From: an uncultured Hungatella sp.
GTDB lineage: Bacteria > Bacillota > Clostridia > Lachnospirales > Lachnospiraceae
Direction of reading: 5' to 3'
Length of the DNA stretch: 6,711 nucleotides
Assembly: GCA_959018155.1 (NCBI GenBank)
Contig: CAUEKH010000138.1
Span: forward strand, 1-6,711
Shown here: piece after piece, positions 1 through 4,636 of the stretch
How positions within the stretch are numbered: position 1 is the first letter of the stretch
Layout: every line of letters starts with the position of its first letter
Program-made: the position numbers and the translations under genes
Notes under the pieces: model-generated
The model's input: the letters and a program-made list of their open reading frames with translations, nothing else
What the model was told of the DNA's origin: nothing
Databases searched by the model: none

Positions 1-768
1 CGTTTTACCATGCAGGAGGATGATGTGATCAGGCCGGGGATGGATTATACCTGTGTCCAGGAAGCTACAAACCAATTGATGACTGATATCATGCGGCGCT
101 TGAAGGCGGTAAAACAGGATATCATGATTGAATTCAGACAGAGATATATCGGCCCGGGGATGAGGCAGTTCGGCAATATCTTCCGTGTGTCGGATTGTGC
201 CTCCGATATTACCATCAATAGAATCGGAACTGTAGATTTGCGGCTTTTAAGTGGGAATACGGCGGTCCATTCTGATATGCTGACCTGGAGTGATAAGGAG
301 ACGCCGGAGGATGCCGCCCTCCAGATTCTCAACGTTATATTCGGCGTAATCCAGTTTTCTAAAAAGATTGGCCAGATGACCGACGCGCATAAGAAAATGA
401 GCGCTTTCTGGCTGGGATTTGCCATAAGAAACCGGGAACTTCTTCTGCACTCACAGTTGATTCCTTACGAACCACAGTACTTATATCCGGTGATTATGGC
501 TAAAAATAAGGACGTGGCGGTGATTGGAGTCTATGAGAGAGGAAAGATTGTTACCATTGAGAACGGTATTCACAAAGTCAGCCTGATTAACGCGACGAAG
601 GAGGCACATCTGGTTCTCTCATTCGATGTATCGCGCCATGGGTCTGCCACGGTATATGACTGCCAGGGAAATGTGGTCCGTCAGGAGATGGTGCGTTTTG
701 AAAAAGGTCTGTCAGAAATCCAGGTTCCCAGAAGCGGTCTGCTGGAAATAAGCGAAATGATTCCATAG
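1..768 (+). CDS. GH36-type alpha-galactosidase-like glycoside hydrolase, C-terminal part (5' end outside window)
   Basis: The reading frame is open from base 1 (Arg-Phe-Thr precede the first Met at base 10), so this is the 3' part of a longer gene and the Met is not its start. Bases 133-165 encode a FRQRYIGPGMR segment, bases 184-198 FRVSDC-type sequence (RVSDC), and about 217-280 an NRIGTVDLRLLSG...TAVHSDML block. I recognise this succession from GH36/melibiase-type alpha-galactosidases of Firmicutes. By family analogy the Asp at 193-195, in the Ser-Asp-Cys motif, is a candidate catalytic acid/base, and the nucleophile would lie upstream of the window. From about base 517 the protein becomes strand-rich, fitting the C-terminal beta-sandwich of GH36. 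Expected reaction: hydrolysis of terminal alpha-galactosides. The signal peptide status is not visible. It lies 131 bases upstream of the transporter genes, same strand. Relatives with other alpha-glycosidase specificity cannot be excluded. Confidence 0.8.
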   Translation, partial: RFTMQEDDVIRPGMDYTCVQEATNQLMTDIMRRLKAVKQDIMIEFRQRYIGPGMRQFGNIFRVSDCASDITINRIGTVDLRLLSGNTAVHSDMLTWSDKETPEDAALQILNVIFGVIQFSKKIGQMTDAHKKMSAFWLGFAIRNRELLLHSQLIPYEPQYLYPVIMAKNKDVAVIGVYERGKIVTIENGIHKVSLINATKEAHLVLSFDVSRHGSATVYDCQGNVVRQEMVRFEKGLSEIQVPRSGLLEISEMIP

Positions 769-788
769 AAACAGCAAATTGATTCCAT
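758..788. repeat. 9-bp direct repeat TGATTCCAT, copies 22 bp apart
   Basis: TGATTCCAT occurs at 758-766, overlapping the last codons and stop of the GH36 gene, and again at 780-788. Both copies are preceded by an AAAT stretch. The offset of 22 bp is about two helical turns, which would place both copies on the same DNA face. It could be a binding site for a regulator, or chance. No known operator was recognised. Confidence 0.45.
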
Positions 789-810
789 GTGCCTGAAAGA
801 ATATGTGATA

Positions 811-816
811 TATAAT
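811..816 (+). promoter_or_regulatory. Possible -10 box TATAAT of a promoter for the transporter genes
   Basis: A perfect TATAAT lies 89 bases before the first permease start codon. An overlapping TGATATATA (806-814) resembles an extended -10. No good -35 box sits at the normal distance; the hexamer at 788-793 is TGTGCC, and TTGATT at 779-784 is about 26 bases away. If used, the promoter would be activator-dependent or rely on the extended -10. Transcription would then start near 823. Read-through from the GH36 gene is an equally good explanation, because no terminator is visible between 769 and 899. Confidence 0.35.
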
Positions 817-817
817 G

Positions 818-842
818 GAGACACAGAGATGAGAGACACAGA
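818..842. repeat. 10-bp direct repeat GAGACACAGA, copies 15 bp apart
   Basis: GAGACACAGA is present at 818-827 and again, identically, at 833-842. The repeat starts directly after the TATAAT box, so it would cover the transcription start region of that promoter. It continues into further tandem repeats downstream. Confidence 0.55.
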
Positions 843-876
843 ACGAACCGGTAACCGGTATAACTGTGAACTGTAA
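829..876 (+). CDS. Possible 15-codon leader ORF
   Basis: ATG at 829 opens a frame of 15 codons (MRDTERTGNRYNCEL) that ends with TAA at 874-876, 23 bases before the permease start. GGAG at 817-820 lies 8 bases upstream of the ATG, a normal ribosome binding distance. It is unusual in being made almost wholly of the local tandem repeats. It shows no run of one codon type as in amino-acid attenuators. If transcription began from the TATAAT box at 811-816, the GGAG would not be in the transcript, so this ORF fits only a transcript that starts upstream. No function is recognised, and chance is a real possibility. Confidence 0.2.
   Translation: MRDTERTGNRYNCEL
847..875. repeat. Two adjacent 7-bp tandem duplications; the first forms a palindrome
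   Basis: ACCGGTA occurs twice head-to-tail (847-853, 854-860). One base later AACTGTG (862-868) is followed by AACTGTA (869-875). Because ACCGGT is itself palindromic, 847-859 forms a 13-bp dyad centred on base 853. ACAG (838-841) and CTGT (864-867) flank it in inverted orientation. The arrangement resembles a regulator operator between promoter and first gene. The sequence departs from the catabolite-repression cre consensus at key positions, so no regulator can be named. Confidence 0.55.
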
Positions 877-899
877 ATGCAAGAAAGGAATGGGAGAGA

Positions 900-1862
900 A
901 TGGGAAAGCGAAAGGGCCGGGAAGCCGGTCGGACCGCGTCTGTTGAGATAAGCAGCAGCGCGAATGTACAGAGAAAGTTAAGGATCAAAAAGAACATACC
1001 GCTCTATTGTATGTTGATTATCCCGCTTCTGTATTTTATTATTTTCTGTTATGGACCGATGTTTGGAACGGTGATGGCATTTCAGAATTATCGGCTGTTT
1101 GACGGGATTTTTCACAGTGAGTGGGTGGGGCTTCGAAATTTTAAAATGATTTTTTCAACGCCGAATATGCGAAAAATCATTTTTAATACAGTAAGAATCG
1201 GAATGATGACAGTGTTTGTCTCGTTTCCATTTCCAATTATTCTGGCGGTTATGCTGAACGAGGTGAAGGCAAAACGATTCAAAAAAGCGACACAGACAAT
1301 CCTATATCTGCCTCATTTTTTTGCCTGGGTCATTGTTGGCGGGATTATTATTACCTGCTTCTCCTATAAGGGACCGGTAAACCATATAATCCAGCTATTA
1401 GGAGGAGAGCCGATCGGTTTTCTGACGAATTCCACCTCGTGGCTTACTATCTATTTAGGGGCCGGGATATGGAAGGAAATGGGCTTTGACGCGATTGTCT
1501 ATATGGCTGCTCTGACAGGGATTGATCCGACATATTACGAGGCTGCCAGAGTCGACGGGGCTACGAAGTGGCAGCAGATTACGAAGATTACGATTCCCAG
1601 CCTGATGCCCACCATCGTCCTGATGCTGATTCTGGCAACAGGAAAGGTCATGGGCGTTGGATTTGATCGGATTTACGCATTGATGAACGCGGCTGTTATG
1701 GATGTCGCAAATGTCGTATCGGTATTCAACTATGATTTCGGTGTGCGCGGAGGTAACTTCAGTATCGCCACTGCCATGGGCTTATTTGATTCCCTGGTCA
1801 GCTTAACGCTTGTACTCTTCACAAATCATCTGGCCAAAAAGACAGATAACGCGCTGTTTTAG
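900..1862 (+). CDS. Sugar ABC transporter permease, LplB/UgpA-like (COG4209 type)
   Basis: Inner-membrane permease, 320 residues, one half of the channel of a type I carbohydrate importer. After a basic cytoplasmic N-terminus (residues 1-32) there are about six hydrophobic segments, near 34-54, 99-120, 135-155, 181-203, 232-252 and 287-308. The cytoplasmic EAA loop, which docks the ATPase, is visible at 211-234 with Glu214-Ala-Ala and Gly220 of the EAA---G core. The middle (FFAWVIVGGII, GAGIWKEMGFDAIVYMAAL) and the end (FSIATAMGLFDS, KKTDNALF) match the LplB group, which imports complex oligosaccharides. Start choice: AGGA at 886-889 lies 10 bases before this ATG; ATGs at 877 and 890 are in other frames. 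The second permease follows after 30 bases. Substrate is not readable from the sequence. Confidence 0.93.
   Translation: MGKRKGREAGRTASVEISSSANVQRKLRIKKNIPLYCMLIIPLLYFIIFCYGPMFGTVMAFQNYRLFDGIFHSEWVGLRNFKMIFSTPNMRKIIFNTVRIGMMTVFVSFPFPIILAVMLNEVKAKRFKKATQTILYLPHFFAWVIVGGIIITCFSYKGPVNHIIQLLGGEPIGFLTNSTSWLTIYLGAGIWKEMGFDAIVYMAALTGIDPTYYEAARVDGATKWQQITKITIPSLMPTIVLMLILATGKVMGVGFDRIYALMNAAVMDVANVVSVFNYDFGVRGGNFSIATAMGLFDSLVSLTLVLFTNHLAKKTDNALF
1143..1183. repeat. 12-bp perfect inverted repeat inside the first permease gene
   Basis: AAAATGATTTTT (1143-1154) and AAAAATCATTTT (1172-1183) are exact reverse complements separated by 17 bases, with one further T-G pair possible inward. It lies in codons for the loop before the second membrane segment. 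The stem is almost all A-T, so a strong transcription terminator is unlikely. It probably reflects similar Lys/Phe/Ile codons, though a folded mRNA element is possible. Confidence 0.4.
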
Positions 1863-1876
1863 CGTAATCATTTGAT

Positions 1877-1883
1877 AAAAGGA
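1877..1883 (+). promoter_or_regulatory. Ribosome binding site that decides the second permease start
   Basis: AAAAGGA ends 9 bases before ATG 1893. The longer reading from TTG 1872 has this site inside its own coding sequence and has no good site upstream, so ATG 1893 is preferred. Confidence 0.7.
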
Positions 1884-1892
1884 AAAGAGAAT

Positions 1893-2777
1893 ATGAAAAA
1901 ATCAGTTGGTGAAAGAATTTTCTACTGTGTGAATAATCTGCTGCTTTTCTTATTAGCCGTCGTATGCGTGATTCCGCTTCTCTATATTGTCGCTTCATCA
2001 TTCAGCAGCGGCTGGGCGCTTGACGCGGGAAAAGTATATTTGTGGCCGGTGGGATTTACCACGGCTGCCTATCGGGTTTTACTAAAAACAAGTAATCTGG
2101 TACAATATTTTACGAACAGTGTGGTGATTACGCTGGTTGGCACAGTGCTCAGTATTACAGCAACCACATTATGCGCATATCCGCTGTCGAAGCGGTATCT
2201 GATTGGAAGAAATAAAGTGGCGTTTTTCGTTACATTCACGATGCTGTTTGGTGGTGGTATGATTCCGACCTTTATTCTGGTCAAATCACTGAATTTGATG
2301 AATTCATACTGGTCCATCTGGCTGACTGGCCTGATCAGCCCCTATAATATGATGATTATGAGATCCTTCTTCGAAAATATTCCGGAAGAGCTGGACGAAG
2401 CCGCGAAGATAGACGGATGCAGCGAATGGAGGCTGCTGACGAGAATCTACCTGCCGCTGTCGAAGGCTGTGATTGCCACAGAATGTCTTTTTTACGGGGT
2501 AGCGAACTGGAATATGTATCAGAAGGTCATGCTGTATATCACAAAGACGACGAAATATACGCTGCCGGTATTTATTCAGCAGATGGTATTCCAGTTACAG
2601 CAGCTGGATCTCGATACGAACATAGACGCGGCAGCGGTGGCTGGCTCTTCCGACATTGTGTCAGAGGCGGTAAAATCGGCCGGGGTGGTGGTGCTGATTG
2701 TGCCGATGCTGCTGGTATATCCTTATCTGCAAAAATATTTTGTAGAAGGAGTCACACTTGGGGCAGTGAAAGGTTAG
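1893..2777 (+). CDS. Sugar ABC transporter permease, YtcP/LplC-like (COG0395 type)
   Basis: Second membrane subunit, 294 residues, predicted partner of the preceding LplB-like permease. Hydrophobic segments lie near residues 14-36, 74-96, 109-131, 139-158, 186-206 and 262-277. The EAA loop is at 166-189 (Glu169-Ala-Ala-Lys-Ile-Asp-Gly175). The stretches MLFGGGMIPTFILV and SPYNMMIMRSFFENIPEEL, and the C-terminus YPYLQKYFVEGVTLGAVKG, are hallmarks of the YtcP group that pairs with LplB proteins. A TTG at 1872 would add seven residues (MIKGKEN), but ATG 1893 has a well-placed AAAAGGA and gives the usual family start (KKSVGERIF). It begins 30 bases after the first permease and ends 34 bases before the binding-protein gene, consistent with one transcript. 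No frame damage is seen. Confidence 0.93.
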   Translation: MKKSVGERIFYCVNNLLLFLLAVVCVIPLLYIVASSFSSGWALDAGKVYLWPVGFTTAAYRVLLKTSNLVQYFTNSVVITLVGTVLSITATTLCAYPLSKRYLIGRNKVAFFVTFTMLFGGGMIPTFILVKSLNLMNSYWSIWLTGLISPYNMMIMRSFFENIPEELDEAAKIDGCSEWRLLTRIYLPLSKAVIATECLFYGVANWNMYQKVMLYITKTTKYTLPVFIQQMVFQLQQLDLDTNIDAAAVAGSSDIVSEAVKSAGVVVLIVPMLLVYPYLQKYFVEGVTLGAVKG

Positions 2778-2799
2778 CCTTTATTGATAAAATTATTTC

Positions 2800-2805
2800 A
2801 GGAGG
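2800..2805 (+). promoter_or_regulatory. Strong ribosome binding site AGGAGG of the solute-binding protein gene
   Basis: A full AGGAGG sits 6 bases before ATG 2812 and is the strongest site in the window, fitting the high level at which binding proteins are made. It favours Met 2812 over the in-frame ATG at 2827. Confidence 0.85.
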
Positions 2806-2811
2806 AAGAAA

Positions 2812-4554
2812 ATGAAAAGGAAAACTATGAAAAAGCTGGCATGTGCTCTTGCATTGACAATGACAGCGACTACGATGCTGGCAGGCTGCGGCAGCAAAAC
2901 CGGAGAAAAGGCAGACAGCAGCAACACAACAGCGGGAAGCGGAACAACTGAGGCAAAGGCCGCCGGAACAACCGGTGCTTCGCAGGAGAAAACTGGAAAG
3001 ATTTCCGTTATGACGTATGACCGGGGCACTATGGCGAATTCTGAAGGAACGCTCAATGATAACCGCTGGACCACCTGGATCAGGGAAAATGCGCCGGTAA
3101 AGGAGATCGAATTTATTGCTGTCGCCAAGGCAGAAGCGCCTCAGACTATGAACAACTTGTTTGCTTCCGGGGAAGGGCCTGATGTGGTAGCCACCTACGA
3201 GGATGTTCTGCCATTTATCCAGAACGGGATGGCGATGGAGATTACCGATGAAATGCTGGATAAGATGCCGAATTATAAGAGGATACTGGACAAATATCCG
3301 GCTCTGAGAAAGCTGTCTACCGTAGACGGGAAGCTTTATACAACCGGTAAAATGTCAAATGTCCTTCCGAACCATGCAATTGTAATCCGCAAGGACTGGC
3401 TGGACAATTTAGGACTGGAGGTTCCGACCACACCGGAAGAACTTCTCGCCGTAGCAGAGGCATTTACCTATGATGACCCGGATGGCAATGGCGTGGACGA
3501 TACGTATGCCATCAATATGACGTCTGATGCGCAGCGCTGGCTTTCCCATATGTGGGGCTTCCCGAATCCTGAGAAATACGCTATGGTGGACGGCGAACTT
3601 ACGTATGTGTGGGACAGAATCGAGAGCTGGCTGGATTACTCAAAGCAGTTTGTGGACAAGAAACTGGTAAATCCCGACTTTATGACGATGAAGGGGGACG
3701 ACGATAAGGCGGATTTCCTGAGCGGAAAGATTGGTATTTTCGCCAATGGTAAGTTCACACAGGCGAATACCAGTATCTACTCTGATTTTAAGAAAAATAA
3801 TCCGGACGGATATTTAGATACCTTTGCGATGCCGGAAACGAAGTATGGTAAGTTCTGTGCTTACTTAAACGGCGGTCCTTCTCTCCTCTGTTTTATCAAT
3901 TCCCAGACAAAGGATCTCGACGCGGCCCTGGCCTATATTAACTGGCTGTATGACCCGGCTGTCTCTGAGTACTTAATGTTCGGTCCGGATGGAGTCTATA
4001 ATAAGAAAGACGAGGAAGGCACTTACACAATTGTAGATGCGGAGAAAAATGCAATTGAATTCAATTACTCTTCTGACTACAGTATTATTAAAAATGAGTT
4101 ACTGGAAGGCGGCAAGGAACCTGTTGACCGATTCGCAAATGATTATTATAACAAATATTTGAAGTCTGATGATCCGGTTATGTGGGAGTTTGGCGACTTA
4201 TATTACAAGATGTGTGAGATTGCAAACGATCCGGAAGCTGTTGATCCAAGAAAATGGCAGCAGGGTCTGCCGGTTCTTCCATCTGATTTAATGGTAATCA
4301 AGGCTACGGCCAATAAAGATGTAGATAACATTCTCTTAGCGGCTCTGGGCGATTCCAGCAAGAGCGCGGCTGAGGCTGTAGAAGAAGCCAAAAAGGCGTG
4401 GTATGGCGCCGGCGGACAGAAAGTGGAAGATTTCTACAAAGCGTATTATAAAGAAGCCGGCAGTAATGCGCTTCTGACAGAAGATTTCCAGGAACTGAAA
4501 GCGATGCCCCAAATGACGGAAAAGGCAAAGAAGAATTCAAAGCTGTTTCAGTAA
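2812..4554 (+). CDS. Extracellular solute-binding lipoprotein of the sugar ABC transporter (LplA/LipO-like)
   Basis: Substrate-capturing subunit, 580 residues, anchored to the outer face of the membrane. A type II signal peptide is clear: basic MKRKTMKK, a hydrophobic stretch, then lipobox Leu23-Ala-Gly-Cys26 with Cys26 as the lipid-bearing residue. Residues 27-60 are a Gly/Ser/Thr/Ala-rich linker without obvious fold, after which the mature domain begins (KISVMTYDRGTM). Residues 222-230 (DPDGNGVDD) form an Asp/Asn-rich loop resembling the calcium-binding loop common in this group. The segment VIRKDWLDNLGLEVPTTPEELL at about 191-212 is typical of LplA-like binding proteins. It follows the two permeases by 34 bases with an AGGAGG site. 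Length is slightly above the common 500-560 residues, mostly because of the linker. The ligand is likely an oligosaccharide but is not readable from sequence. Confidence 0.93.
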   Translation: MKRKTMKKLACALALTMTATTMLAGCGSKTGEKADSSNTTAGSGTTEAKAAGTTGASQEKTGKISVMTYDRGTMANSEGTLNDNRWTTWIRENAPVKEIEFIAVAKAEAPQTMNNLFASGEGPDVVATYEDVLPFIQNGMAMEITDEMLDKMPNYKRILDKYPALRKLSTVDGKLYTTGKMSNVLPNHAIVIRKDWLDNLGLEVPTTPEELLAVAEAFTYDDPDGNGVDDTYAINMTSDAQRWLSHMWGFPNPEKYAMVDGELTYVWDRIESWLDYSKQFVDKKLVNPDFMTMKGDDDKADFLSGKIGIFANGKFTQANTSIYSDFKKNNPDGYLDTFAMPETKYGKFCAYLNGGPSLLCFINSQTKDLDAALAYINWLYDPAVSEYLMFGPDGVYNKKDEEGTYTIVDAEKNAIEFNYSSDYSIIKNELLEGGKEPVDRFANDYYNKYLKSDDPVMWEFGDLYYKMCEIANDPEAVDPRKWQQGLPVLPSDLMVIKATANKDVDNILLAALGDSSKSAAEAVEEAKKAWYGAGGQKVEDFYKAYYKEAGSNALLTEDFQELKAMPQMTEKAKKNSKLFQ

Positions 4555-4560
4555 TGAAAT

Positions 4561-4609
4561 GAAGTGTGGCTGTCGGACATAAAATATCTGTGTTCGTCAG
4601 CCATATTTC
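4561..4609 (+). terminator. Long hairpin after the binding-protein gene: partial terminator or mRNA-stabilising element
   Basis: Arms 4561-4580 and 4590-4609 pair over 20 positions with one T-T mismatch (4573/4597) and four G-U pairs, around a 9-base loop (4581-4589). The core is TGGCTG with CAGCCA. It begins 6 bases after the stop codon. The 3' side (ATTTCCTGTTT) is only loosely T-rich, so full termination is doubtful. It could lower transcription into the GH115 gene or protect the transcript 3' end of the abundant binding protein. Confidence 0.6.
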
Positions 4610-4636
4610 CTGTTTCAGCAGATATAAGGAGAAACT

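Noticed and set aside
850..863. Possible cre (CcpA) site GGTAACCGGTATAA
   Set aside because: It has the central AA-N-CG-N-T pattern but lacks the conserved first T and the C in the last half-site, so it cannot be called.
877..951. 24-codon frame starting right after the leader ORF stop (TAAATG)
   Set aside because: No ribosome binding site at a proper distance, and it overlaps the true permease start in another frame.
587..997. 136-codon - strand frame spanning the GH36 3' end, leader and permease start
   Set aside because: No domain and no upstream signals; it runs antisense through two real genes. It is the only frame covering the whole leader, but its Phe/Ser/Cys-rich product looks random.
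1872..1892. Upstream TTG start for the second permease
   Set aside because: The good ribosome binding site lies inside this extension and points to ATG 1893. The seven extra residues are not typical of the family.
2417..2815. 132-codon + strand frame overlapping the second permease and the start of the binding-protein gene
   Set aside because: It is out of frame with a permease that has clear EAA and C-terminal motifs. Its product is Gly/Arg-rich without family features, as expected for a shadow frame.
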